Shown here one piece after another: positions 44,052 through 52,757 of a stretch of DNA of 64,000 nt. The DNA comes from Paucibacter sp. PLA-PC-4 (GTDB lineage: Bacteria; Pseudomonadota; Gammaproteobacteria; Burkholderiales; Burkholderiaceae_C). How positions within the stretch are numbered: position 1 is the stretch's first letter; each line of letters starts with the position of its first letter. Below the pieces are notes generated by a model, which was not told where the DNA came from, made no database searches, and saw only the letters and a program-made list of their open reading frames with translations. The position numbers and the translations under genes were made by a program. The DNA lies in the NCBI RefSeq assembly GCF_026241155.1, contig NZ_JAPFGP010000009.1, forward strand, positions 210,384-274,383, written 5' to 3'.

Positions 44052-45884
44052 TCATGGCGAACGGCCCTGGGTGCGTCCCTGCTGCGCATCGCTGCGCTCA
44101 AGCCGATAGGCGATCTGCGCACGGCTCAGACCCAGCATGCGAGCCGCAGCCGCGAGATTGCCGCCACAGCTCTGCACCGCCTCATGCAGCAGCCGTGCCT
44201 CCAGATCCGGCAAGTCAAGCACCGGCACGCCCAGCGCGCCGCGCAGATGGCCCAGCAGATTGCCGATCCCCTGCCCTTCGCCCTCGGGTTCGACCAGTTC
44301 GCCCTGCGACGACAGCGCCAACACCGACAAGGCACCCAGGGCCTCGCCCTTGAACATATGATGAACTTCGATGGCAGCGCCGTCCTCAACATTGATCACC
44401 CCACGCTCGATCAGATTGAGCAGTTCGCGAATATTGCCCGGCCAGTCGTAATGCAGCAGGGCCCTGACCGCTCTTGCGCTGAAGCCGGCCACGCGGCGGC
44501 CATGCCGCTGTGCCTCACGGCGCAGGAAGTGGTTCATCAGCAGCGGGATGTCTTCACGGCGCTCGCGCAGCGGCGGCAGGTGGATGGGAAACACATTGAG
44601 CCGATAAAACAGATCGGCACGAAAGCGCCCGGCCCGCACCTCGGCCTGCAGATCCACATTGGTTGCAGCCACCAGGCGCACATCGACGCGCTGAACCCGG
44701 ATTCCGCCCACCCGCTCGATCTCGCCCTCCTGCAGCACGCGCAGCAGCTTGGCCTGGGCTACGGGACTGAGCATGCCGATCTCATCCAGGAATAGGGTAC
44801 CGCCGTCGGCCCGCTCGAAGCGACCGGGTCGCGATACCGTGGCGCCAGTGAACGCCCCCCGGTCCACGCCGAACAACTCGGACTCCAGCAGCGCCTCGGG
44901 AATAGCCGCGCAGTTCACGGCCACAAAGGCCAGCTCCGAGCGCGGGCTGATGCGGTGCAGGCGGCGCGCAAACGCCTCCTTGCCGACACCCGACTCGCCG
45001 GTGAACAAGACCGTGGCCTGCGTGCGGGCGACGCGGTCCAGCAGATGGCAGGCCGACACAAAGGCCGAAGAAGCACCCACCACCGCATGACGATCCAGTT
45101 CGGCCTCGCCGACGCGCTCAACCGCCGGGGCTTCTGCTACCGGCACGATGGGGTCGGCGGGCCGTGCCAGTGAACGAAAATCTTGAGCCTCGAGATAGCG
45201 CAGGTCCTCGCTGATGTCGCCCCAAGCTGCGGCATGCCGGCCAACCACACGGCAGACCGACGCGCCCATCGAGCGGCACTCGAGTTCCCGGAAGATCACC
45301 TGCTGCCCGAATAGTGTGGTGACGTAGCCGGTCGCATAGCCGATCTGCGACCAGCAAGCGGGGTCGGTGCCGATGCCATAGGCACTGATGTGCTCGTCGT
45401 CCTCGCTCGAGTGCTCCCAAGTGAACTCCCCTTCATAGACCCCGCGGTCAATGTCAAAAGAGAAGGTGGTGGGTGTGACCTTGACGACCCCTTCCAGCGC
45501 ATGCAAGCGCGCACCGGCCATGAACACAGCTGCGGCATCGCCATCGGGCCAGCGCTGGCGCACCAGGTGGGCATCGCGCGAGCCACTCACATAGCCGGCC
45601 CGGGTCAGCAGGCCGCGCGCACGCGCCATGCCCAGCGTGTCGATCAACTCGCGCCGCAGGTGTCCGATGGCCGAGCTGTGGATCAGCAGCATTCGCTGAT
45701 CGTTGAGCCAGATGCGTCCATCCCCAGGGGAGAAAAACAAGGACTCGGTCAGGTCCGCCAGCGTCGGCGACGAGCCGCTGGCAGACCAGTCGAAGCGGGT
45801 GCTGTCGCCGCGCCGCAACATGGCGCCTGAGCGGCGCGCCATCTCGGCCAGCGAGATCTTGTCCTGTGCTTTGGATGATTTCAT
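44052..45884 (-). CDS. Sigma-54-dependent aromatic-responsive activator (XylR/DmpR type)
   Basis: 610 residues. Residues about 20-120 are a XylR_N sensing domain (FFSPGDGRIWLNDQRMLLIH), and about 135-215 a V4R domain (GEFTWEHSSEDDEH, GASVCRVVGRHAAAWGD). The AAA+ domain (about 265-500) has Walker A GESGVGKEAF, the sigma-54 contact loop GAFTGA and Walker B GGTLFLDEIG. A Fis-type helix-turn-helix ends the protein (GGNLAAAARMLGLSRAQIAYRL). It should sense an aromatic compound directly and activate the divergent aldehyde dehydrogenase operon, whose gap contains a -24/-12 promoter at 46087. Confidence 0.93.
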   Translation of the reverse strand: MKSSKAQDKISLAEMARRSGAMLRRGDSTRFDWSASGSSPTLADLTESLFFSPGDGRIWLNDQRMLLIHSSAIGHLRRELIDTLGMARARGLLTRAGYVSGSRDAHLVRQRWPDGDAAAVFMAGARLHALEGVVKVTPTTFSFDIDRGVYEGEFTWEHSSEDDEHISAYGIGTDPACWSQIGYATGYVTTLFGQQVIFRELECRSMGASVCRVVGRHAAAWGDISEDLRYLEAQDFRSLARPADPIVPVAEAPAVERVGEAELDRHAVVGASSAFVSACHLLDRVARTQATVLFTGESGVGKEAFARRLHRISPRSELAFVAVNCAAIPEALLESELFGVDRGAFTGATVSRPGRFERADGGTLFLDEIGMLSPVAQAKLLRVLQEGEIERVGGIRVQRVDVRLVAATNVDLQAEVRAGRFRADLFYRLNVFPIHLPPLRERREDIPLLMNHFLRREAQRHGRRVAGFSARAVRALLHYDWPGNIRELLNLIERGVINVEDGAAIEVHHMFKGEALGALSVLALSSQGELVEPEGEGQGIGNLLGHLRGALGVPVLDLPDLEARLLHEAVQSCGGNLAAAARMLGLSRAQIAYRLERSDAQQGRTQGRSP

Positions 45885-46059
45885 TTTTTCGTGAATTCCA
45901 GTCTGCGAAGTCTGCGCTGGGTTTGCTTATTTCCGCTAGTGACTGGCCAAAAAAACGAGCCCTCGGCGCAGCATCCTCCGGACAGTCAGGCCCCGGGAAA
46001 GTCCTAGGCCTGAAGCCACAAGGCCAGCCGGAACAAGCACTTGCGTGCCGGCAGGCGGA

Positions 46060-46080
46060 GTTTGCTGCGTCGCAGCAAAC
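46060..46080. promoter_or_regulatory. Perfect 10-base inverted repeat beside the sigma-54 promoter
   Basis: GTTTGCTGCG at 46060-46069 and CGCAGCAAAC at 46071-46080 are exact reverse complements around one T. It lies 7 bases before the -24 element at 46087. Upstream activator sites for XylR-type proteins are palindromes, usually farther away, so this may be the activator site or a second regulator's operator. Confidence 0.55.
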
Positions 46081-46086
46081 GCGAGC

Positions 46087-46102
46087 TGGCACGCGGACTG
46101 CA
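46087..46102 (+). promoter_or_regulatory. Sigma-54 (-24/-12) promoter for the aldehyde dehydrogenase operon
   Basis: TGGCACGCGGACTGCA matches the consensus TGGCACG-N4-TTGCA at all but one defined position, with GG (46088-46089) and GC (46100-46101) separated by the required 10 bases. It points toward the aldehyde dehydrogenase gene at 46269, and the sigma-54 activator gene is divergent from it. Confidence 0.7.
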
Positions 46103-46207
46103 ACTGCGCCTCTTGTCGTGCCGGCAACACAGCACGCCAGAGTCCATCGCCGAGAGCCAAGACCGCGCCTGAAGAGGGGCCCATGCAAACAGCATCTTGC
46201 TTTATTC

Positions 46208-46222
46208 ATTAGCCATGCTAAC
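46208..46222. promoter_or_regulatory. ATTAGCC-type operator (site 2)
   Basis: ATTAGCCATGCTAAC matches site 1 at 12 of 15 positions and keeps 5-base arms (TTAGC/GCTAA). It lies 47 bases before the aldehyde dehydrogenase start, downstream of the sigma-54 promoter, a position suited to a repressor or to a second promoter. Confidence 0.6.
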
Positions 46223-46268
46223 GTTTACACAATAAACCAATTAACAAGACTAGAAACGGAGACCTATC

Positions 46269-47735
46269 GTGAACCAAGACCTACCTTTCCTCGCCCCGCA
46301 GCGCTGGCGTGACCAGATCTTTATCGGCGGCTGGCGCGCCGCCGCTCAGAGGATCGACATCATCGAGCCGGCCACCGGCGACATTCTCGACACCACCGGC
46401 CGAGCAGATGTGGCCCACGTGGCCGAATCCGCGGTGCTGGCCCATCGCAGCCAGCCGGCCTGGGCCGCTCTGCCTGCGCGTGAACGCGCCGCAGTGTTTC
46501 ACAAGGCGGCCGCCTTGCTGCAGCAGCATTTCGACGAGTTGGCGCTTTGGATCACCCGCGAAACCGGCGGCATCCTGCCCAAGGGCCAGCACGAGGTGCG
46601 CGAGGCGATCACCTTCTGCCATGTGGCAGCGGCCATGCCGATGCAGCCGCAGGGTCAGGTCTTGCCCAGCGTGCCGGGCCGGCTCAGCGTGGCGCGGCGG
46701 GTTCCGCATGGCGTAGTGGGCGTGATCTCGCCCTTTAACTTTCCCCTCATCCTGACACTGCGCGTCGTCGCACCGGCGCTGGCCACCGGCAATGCGGTGC
46801 TGATCAAGCCCGACCCCCGCACCCCGGTCAGCGGCGGTCAGCTGATTGCACGGATTTTCGAGGAGGCCGGCCTGCCAGCCGGCGTACTGGCCGTGCTGCC
46901 GGGCGGCGCGGACATCGGCGAGGCCCTGATCACCGCACCCGAGGTCACGATGATCTCCTTTACCGGCTCGGCCGGCGCTGGCCGGCGCGTCGGCGAACTC
47001 GCGGCTGGCCATCTGAAGAAGGCCTCGCTGGAACTCGGCGGCACCAACTCGCTGGTGATCCTGGATGACGCCGATCTGGATCTGGCGGCCAGCAATGCGG
47101 CCTGGGGCGCCTGGCTGCACCAGGGGCAGATCTGCATGGCCTCCAACCGGGTGCTGGTCCATGAGGCGATAGCCCCCGCACTGACCGAGCGCCTGGTGGC
47201 CAAGGCCACTCACTTGCCGGTGGGCAACGGCGCCAGTGGCCAGGTGGCGCTGGGGCCGCTGATCGACGCGCGCCAGCGCGACCGCGTCCATGCGGCGGTG
47301 CAGGAGGCTGTCGAGAGTGGCGCCACGCTGCTGGCCGGCGGCAGCTACGACAAGCTCTTCTACCGTCCGACCGTGCTCAGCGGCATCAAGCCCGGCATGC
47401 GGGTGCATGACGAAGAGATCTTCGGCCCGGTGCTGAACCTGATCACCTTCAAGACCGACGACGAAGCCGTGTCCCTGGCCAACGCCCACCGCGGCGGCCT
47501 CGCTGCTGCGGTGATCACCCGCTCGCTGAACCGCGGCATGGCATTAGCCCAGCGCCTGCGTGCCGGCATGGTCCATGTGAACGACCAGACCATCAACGAC
47601 GACGCGACCAACCCCTTCGGCGGACCCGGTGTGGCCGGCAACGGCAGCGTGCATGGCGGACCGGCCGACTGGGAGGCCTTTACCACCTGGCAATGGCTGA
47701 CGATCAAGGAGGCTCCACCGCCCTACCCCTTCTGA
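46269..47735 (+). CDS. Aromatic aldehyde dehydrogenase (benzaldehyde/vanillin/coniferyl-aldehyde type)
   Basis: 488 residues. The NAD-dependent ALDH motifs are GVISPFNFPLILTLRVVAPALATGN, FTGSAGAGRRVGELA, the catalytic Glu in LELGGTNSLVILDDAD and the catalytic Cys in HQGQICMASNR. The overall pattern, including DDATNPFGGPGVAGNGS, is that of benzaldehyde and vanillin dehydrogenases. With coniferyl-alcohol dehydrogenase as the next gene, oxidation of coniferyl aldehyde to ferulate or vanillin to vanillate is likely. The gap before it holds a sigma-54 promoter and a site-2 operator. Confidence 0.92.
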   Translation: MNQDLPFLAPQRWRDQIFIGGWRAAAQRIDIIEPATGDILDTTGRADVAHVAESAVLAHRSQPAWAALPARERAAVFHKAAALLQQHFDELALWITRETGGILPKGQHEVREAITFCHVAAAMPMQPQGQVLPSVPGRLSVARRVPHGVVGVISPFNFPLILTLRVVAPALATGNAVLIKPDPRTPVSGGQLIARIFEEAGLPAGVLAVLPGGADIGEALITAPEVTMISFTGSAGAGRRVGELAAGHLKKASLELGGTNSLVILDDADLDLAASNAAWGAWLHQGQICMASNRVLVHEAIAPALTERLVAKATHLPVGNGASGQVALGPLIDARQRDRVHAAVQEAVESGATLLAGGSYDKLFYRPTVLSGIKPGMRVHDEEIFGPVLNLITFKTDDEAVSLANAHRGGLAAAVITRSLNRGMALAQRLRAGMVHVNDQTINDDATNPFGGPGVAGNGSVHGGPADWEAFTTWQWLTIKEAPPPYPF

Positions 47736-47778
47736 GCAAGGGAATCCACAGCGATCAACACAACGAGGAGACAAACCC

Positions 47779-48546
47779 ATGAATCTAATCAACAAGACCA
47801 TCGTCATCACCGGGGCCTGTTCGGGCATCGGCGCCGAGACCGCCCGACTGATGCGTCAGCGTGGCGCTCGCGTCATCGGCGTGGACCGCAACGACCCGAT
47901 GCTGACACTGGATGGCTTCGTCAAGGTCGACCTGGCCGAGGAATCGGCCATCGACGCCGCCGTGCGGCAATTGCCGGAGCGCATCGACGGCCTGTGCAAT
48001 GTTGCAGGCGTCCCCGGAACCGCGCCGGTGGGCCTGGTCGGCCGGGTCAACTACCTCGGCCAACGCCACCTGACCGAACGTTTGATCGAGCGCATGCCAG
48101 CTGGCAGCAGCATCGTTCAGGTCTCATCCATCCTGGGCTACTTCTATCGGCAGCGCGTTGAGCTTCACAAAGCCTTGGCCGAGACCTCCGGCTTCGAGGC
48201 GGGCCTGGCCTGGCTGGCGCGCCATCCGGTCGAGCAGAAGGGGTGCTACGAGTACTTCAAGGAAGCGCTGATCGTCTGGACGATGCTGCGCTCGCAAAGG
48301 CTTTTCAAAGAGCGCGACCTGCGCATGAACTGCGTGGCACCGGGACCGGTGTTCACGCCCATCCTGGGCGACTTTGTCACCCAGCTGGGTGCCGAGCGCG
48401 TGCAGGCGGACGCCGAGCGCATGAAGCGCCCGGCCTTTGCCGATGAAGTGGCCCCTGCGCTGGCCTTTCTGTGCAGCGATGACGCCCGCTGGATCAACGG
48501 CATCAATCTGCCGGTCGATGGCGGCTTCGCTGCCACCTATCTCTGA
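47779..48546 (+). CDS. calA: Coniferyl-alcohol dehydrogenase (SDR family)
   Basis: 255 residues. A Rossmann motif TGACSGIGAETARLM follows the start. The segment RIDGLCNVAGVPGTAPVGL, the unusual long insert around LHKALAETSGFEAGLAWL, the active-site YEYFKEAL (in place of the common YxxxK spacing, Y and K are retained), MNCVAPGPVFTPIL and INGINLPVDGG resemble CalA of eugenol-degrading Pseudomonas closely. The enzyme oxidises coniferyl alcohol to coniferyl aldehyde with NAD. It lies 43 bases after the aldehyde dehydrogenase. Confidence 0.88.
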   Translation: MNLINKTIVITGACSGIGAETARLMRQRGARVIGVDRNDPMLTLDGFVKVDLAEESAIDAAVRQLPERIDGLCNVAGVPGTAPVGLVGRVNYLGQRHLTERLIERMPAGSSIVQVSSILGYFYRQRVELHKALAETSGFEAGLAWLARHPVEQKGCYEYFKEALIVWTMLRSQRLFKERDLRMNCVAPGPVFTPILGDFVTQLGAERVQADAERMKRPAFADEVAPALAFLCSDDARWINGINLPVDGGFAATYL

Positions 48547-48579
48547 TCCCACCGCCAACTACACCCCGAGGAGACAACG

Positions 48580-50319
48580 ATGCACAAGCACCGCCTTGCA
48601 CTGGCGGCGCTGGCAGCCCTGACGCTGCCCGCCGCCCAGGCATTCGAGATCGAAACACCCAATCCGGAGCTCAAAGTCCGGCTGGACCTAACACCCAAGA
48701 TCAGCCTGGGCCATCGGCTGAAGAGCCCGTCCACGGCACTCAGCCGCATGGACGTCGCGGTCGACCCCGGCATCATCAACGAGGACGACGGCAACCATAA
48801 TTTCGACAAAGGACTGATCTCGCGCCGCGCCGATCTGCTGGCCGAGTTCGACGTCTCGGGTCCCAACTTCGGCGCTCGCCTGAGCGGCACCATCTGGCGC
48901 GACGGCATCTACACCGGCCGCAACGATTACCGGGGTACGCCGCTGTATGCCGGTGGCATGCCGCTGGGCCCGGTCATCTCGACCGCCAGCAACCTCGCCG
49001 GACAGGCACCCAACGAGTTCCTGCCCGCCACCCGCCGCCAGCACGGGCGCGGCAGCGAGATTCTCGATGCCTTCGCCTATGTGAAGGGTGAGATTGGCGG
49101 CATGCAGGCCACGCTGCGGGCAGGCAAACACAGCCTGCAATGGGGCGAGAGCCTGTTCTTCGGCCAAAACGGCATCGCCAATGCCCAGGGCCCAGTGGAT
49201 GTCGCCAAAATCGTCTCAGTGCCTGGCTGGCAGTTCAAGGAAGTTCTGCTGCCGGTCGAGCAGGTGTCGGGAACGCTGCGCCTGGCTGAAGGCCTGCAGC
49301 TGGGCGCCTACTACCAGTTCAAATGGCGCAAGAGCAAGCTGCCCGGCGTCGGCAGCTACTTCTCCAACCAGGACTATGTCGGTGGCGGCCGAGTCAATTT
49401 CGGCAATGCTCCGGACGGCTCACCGATCGAGCTGCCGGTGCTGGAATCGGCCGACCTCCGGCCCAAGGACAGCGGTCAGGGCGGTGTGCAGCTGCGCTGG
49501 AGCCCGACCGGCGGCGACTATGAATTCGGTCTCTATGCCGCCCAGTATCACGACAAGACGCCTAGCGCCCTGGTGTTCGACTTTGCCGGCGGCAATGTGC
49601 ATCTGGCCTATGCCAGCAAGATCCGCACCATTGGCGCCAGCGTCACCTCGTCGATCGGCCAGCTGAACTGGGCGCTGGAAGGCTCGGTACGCTTCAACAC
49701 ACCGCTCAATGGCGACCCGGCCATCATCGGTGGTCCCAGCCCCATCCTGGCCTGCGATACCGACAAGTCCACGCCCTGCTACCCGCTGGGAAACACCGCC
49801 CATCTGCAGCTCTCGGGCATCTATGTGCTGCAGCCCGGCGCGCTCTGGCAGGGTGGCGCGCTGCTGGGCGAGATCGCCTACAACCGCCGCCTGAAGATCA
49901 AGCGCGACATCTTCGCCATCGGGCCGGACGGCAGCTGGGCCGGCGTGGGCGGCCTGGACCCCAACACCACCAAGGACGCCTTCGCACTGCGCCTGCTGTT
50001 CGAGCCGAGCTACTTCCAGGTGGCGCCGGGACTGGATATGTCCGTGCCCATAGGTCTGGGCTACAACTTTGGCGGCCGCTCTTCGGCCGTCGGCAACTTC
50101 GGCGGTGGCGTATCCAAGGGGGGCGACTGGACCGTGGGCCTCAAAGCGAGCTACCAGAACGCCTGGAACTTCTCGCTCACCTACACCGACTACCTCGGCA
50201 GTGCCAAGACCTTCACTGAAACCTTGGTGGCCGGCAGCGGCTCGCCCCGCCAGCTGACCTTCGGCCAGACGCTGCGCGACCGCGCCTATGTGGCCTTCAG
50301 CGCTTCGCGCACCTTCTGA
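48580..50319 (+). CDS. DUF1302 outer-membrane beta-barrel protein
   Basis: 579 residues with a signal peptide (MHKHRLALAALAALTLPAAQA). The mature protein has DUF1302 features: ISRRADLLAEFDVSG, GSEILDAFAYVKGE, AGKHSLQWGESLFFGQNGIANAQGP (read in parts), and a C-terminus ending in aromatic F (AFSASRTF), as expected for an outer-membrane barrel. DUF1302 and DUF1329 proteins are paired in many clusters for hydrophobic or aromatic substrates, probably for uptake across the outer membrane. Confidence 0.9.
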   Translation: MHKHRLALAALAALTLPAAQAFEIETPNPELKVRLDLTPKISLGHRLKSPSTALSRMDVAVDPGIINEDDGNHNFDKGLISRRADLLAEFDVSGPNFGARLSGTIWRDGIYTGRNDYRGTPLYAGGMPLGPVISTASNLAGQAPNEFLPATRRQHGRGSEILDAFAYVKGEIGGMQATLRAGKHSLQWGESLFFGQNGIANAQGPVDVAKIVSVPGWQFKEVLLPVEQVSGTLRLAEGLQLGAYYQFKWRKSKLPGVGSYFSNQDYVGGGRVNFGNAPDGSPIELPVLESADLRPKDSGQGGVQLRWSPTGGDYEFGLYAAQYHDKTPSALVFDFAGGNVHLAYASKIRTIGASVTSSIGQLNWALEGSVRFNTPLNGDPAIIGGPSPILACDTDKSTPCYPLGNTAHLQLSGIYVLQPGALWQGGALLGEIAYNRRLKIKRDIFAIGPDGSWAGVGGLDPNTTKDAFALRLLFEPSYFQVAPGLDMSVPIGLGYNFGGRSSAVGNFGGGVSKGGDWTVGLKASYQNAWNFSLTYTDYLGSAKTFTETLVAGSGSPRQLTFGQTLRDRAYVAFSASRTF

Positions 50320-50336
50320 TCATGACAAGAGGACTG

Positions 50337-51686
50337 ATGATGAATCACAAGCTCTGGGCGGTCACTGCCACCGCCATGCTCGCAGCAGCGGCGCAAGCCG
50401 CTGTCACAGCCGACGAGGCGGCCAAGCTCAGGACCACGCTGACGCCGCTGGGAGCGGAACGCGCCGCCAACAAAGACGGCAGCATTCCCGCCTGGGACGG
50501 CGGCCTGGTCAAGCCGCCGACAGGCTACAAGAACGGCGACCCGCGGCCGGATCCATATCCGGGTGACAAGCCGCTGCTGCAAATCAACGCCAAGAACATG
50601 GACTCGCACGCCGCCAAACTCAGCGACGGCGTGAAGGCGTTGATGAAGAAGTACCCCGACTTCCGCATCGATGTCTATCCCAGCCGACGCCCGGCGGGTG
50701 CGCCCCAGTACGTCTACGACAACACCTTCAAGAATGCCACCCGCGCCAAGCTGGCAGACAACGGCGTCGAGGGGGCCTTCGGTGGCATCCCCTTCCCGAT
50801 TCCCAAGGATGGCTACGAGGCCATCTGGAATCACCGCTTGGCCTGGACCGGCGTCAACACTCAGACACCGCTGCGCGTCTGGGTCATGACCGCAGACGGG
50901 CGCCGCAGCATGGCCTCGGGCGGCACGCAGACCTTCCGCCGCGTCTACTACGACCCGGATGTGGCGCCGGACAAGTTCGACGGCTACTACGCGCTGGGAA
51001 AATTCGCCGCCTCCGAGCCGGGCTCCAAGGCCGGCGAGGCCATCCTCGCACACGACGGGCTCAACGCCAGCGCGCCGCGCGGCCTCTGGCAGTACCTGGT
51101 CGGCCAGCGTCGCGTGCGCAAGGCACCGTCTGTGGGCTATGACACGCCGGACGCGGTGACCTCGGGCATCGGCCTGTTTGACGAGGCCTTCAATCTGTTC
51201 GGACCCATCGACAAGCACGAACTCAAGCTGATCGGCAAGAAAGAGCTTTACATCCCCTACAACAATAACCGCGCAGCGCTGGCCAAGGTGGCGGACCTGG
51301 TGACTCCAGGCACGCTGAACCCGAATCTGGTCCGCTGGGAGCTGCATCGGGTCTGGGAAGTCGAGGCCACGCTGGCAGCGGGCAAACGCCATGTAGCAGC
51401 CAAGCGCAAGTACTACATCGACGAGGACAGCTGGCAGATCGTGCTGTTTGACGGCTGGGATGCCAAGGGCGAACTCTGGCGCACCAACTACGCCCTGATG
51501 CTGACCGCGCCCGACATGCAAGGCGCCGTGCTGGGCAATGTGTTCTGGGGTGGCTACGACCTGCAGACGGGTGCCTACTACCTGAACATGGCCACCAACG
51601 AGCTGCCGGTGCAGGTCAAGACCCTGCCCTCTCTGCAGCGCAGCTTCTTCAGCCCCGAGGAACTGGCCAACGAGGGCACGCGGTGA
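50337..51686 (+). CDS. DUF1329 outer-membrane-associated protein
   Basis: 449 residues from ATG 50337, chosen because AGAGGA lies directly upstream. It has a signal peptide (LWAVTATAMLAAAAQAAVTA), then the conserved ERAANKDGSIPAWDGGL, FPIPKDGYEAIWNHRL and RKYYIDEDSWQIVLFDGWDAKG. It is a LolA/LppX-like fold family that works with DUF1302 partners. Its stop overlaps the next gene in a GTGA. Confidence 0.9.
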   Translation: MMNHKLWAVTATAMLAAAAQAAVTADEAAKLRTTLTPLGAERAANKDGSIPAWDGGLVKPPTGYKNGDPRPDPYPGDKPLLQINAKNMDSHAAKLSDGVKALMKKYPDFRIDVYPSRRPAGAPQYVYDNTFKNATRAKLADNGVEGAFGGIPFPIPKDGYEAIWNHRLAWTGVNTQTPLRVWVMTADGRRSMASGGTQTFRRVYYDPDVAPDKFDGYYALGKFAASEPGSKAGEAILAHDGLNASAPRGLWQYLVGQRRVRKAPSVGYDTPDAVTSGIGLFDEAFNLFGPIDKHELKLIGKKELYIPYNNNRAALAKVADLVTPGTLNPNLVRWELHRVWEVEATLAAGKRHVAAKRKYYIDEDSWQIVLFDGWDAKGELWRTNYALMLTAPDMQGAVLGNVFWGGYDLQTGAYYLNMATNELPVQVKTLPSLQRSFFSPEELANEGTR

Positions 51687-52723
51687 TACGGCGCCGCCTG
51701 CTGCAGGGCATAGGGGTCGGACTGAGCCCGTGGGGCTCGGTGCTCGCCAGCCCCGGACTACCGTCCGTGCTCGGCCGGCCTGCCGCGACGTCGCGACTGG
51801 CACCGAGCGCGGCACTGCTGACCGCGGCCCGCGCAGGCCGGCGCCTGCTGCTCGCCGGTGAGCGCGGCATCGTGCTGTGGAGCGACGATCAGGGTCAGCA
51901 GTGGACACAGGCCAGCGTCCCAGTGCAACTGAGCCTGACCGCGCTTGGCTTCGTCAACGAGCGCGAGGGCTGGGCCGCCGGCCACTTCGGTGCGCTGCTG
52001 CGCACCCAGGACGCCGGCCAGACCTGGACATTGGTCATGGATGGCGGCCGCGCGGCCCAGTTGCTTTCGCAAGCCGCAGCCGACGATGCCCAACGCCGCA
52101 TGGCGCAGCGCCAGATCGAGCAAGGCGCCGACAAGCCCTTCTTCGACCTCGCCCTCGCCGAGGGCCGGCTGCTGGCCGTAGGCGCTTACGGCCTGGCCCT
52201 GCAAGGGCGGGCCGACGCCAGTGAGGGCTTCACGGCGCTCGGTGCGCGCCTGAACAATCCGCGCCAGCTGCATCTGTATGCGGTGCGAGCCGCCGGCTCG
52301 CGTGTCTACATCGCCGGCGAGCAGGGCTTGCTGCTGCGCTCGGTCGACGGCGGCGCCAGCTTCGAGCCCCTGCCCTCACCCTACAAGGGCAGCTTCTTCG
52401 GCCTGCTATTGCTGGGTGACAGCACGGTGCTGGCCTATGGCCTGCGCGGCAATATCTGGCGCTCGCCGGACCACGGCCAAAGCTGGCAGCAGGTGGCCAA
52501 TCCCTTGCCGGTCAGCCTGGGTGCCGGTATCGCCTTGAGCGATGGCAGCGTCGTGCTACTGGCACAGAACGGCGACCTGCTGATCAGCCGCAACCAGGGG
52601 CAGAGCTTCGAGCGCCGCCCCGCCGTCCAGCCCTTTCCCGCCGCAACGCTGGTTGCCGCCGCCGATGAGCGGCAGCTCGTGCTGGGCGGGCTGCGCGGCA
52701 TCCATCGCCAAGCCCTGAGCTGA
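51683..52723 (+). CDS. YCF48/BNR-repeat exported protein
   Basis: 346 residues from GTG 51683. A short RR-containing signal sequence is followed by a beta-propeller with Asp-box repeats (WSDDQGQQWTQ, RTQDAGQTWTLV, RSVDGGASFEPL, RSPDHGQSWQQV, SRNQGQSFERR). YCF48-like propellers recur between DUF1329 and RND genes in such clusters and may act as assembly or lipid-transfer factors. The exact role is unknown. Confidence 0.85.
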   Translation: MIRRRLLQGIGVGLSPWGSVLASPGLPSVLGRPAATSRLAPSAALLTAARAGRRLLLAGERGIVLWSDDQGQQWTQASVPVQLSLTALGFVNEREGWAAGHFGALLRTQDAGQTWTLVMDGGRAAQLLSQAAADDAQRRMAQRQIEQGADKPFFDLALAEGRLLAVGAYGLALQGRADASEGFTALGARLNNPRQLHLYAVRAAGSRVYIAGEQGLLLRSVDGGASFEPLPSPYKGSFFGLLLLGDSTVLAYGLRGNIWRSPDHGQSWQQVANPLPVSLGAGIALSDGSVVLLAQNGDLLISRNQGQSFERRPAVQPFPAATLVAAADERQLVLGGLRGIHRQALS

Positions 52724-52757
52724 GCCTGTCCCCTTTCACCCTGACGAGAGCCGTACC

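Noticed and set aside
50286..51908. 540-codon minus-strand frame opposite the DUF1329 gene
   Set aside because: Antisense to a well-supported DUF1329 protein with signal peptide.
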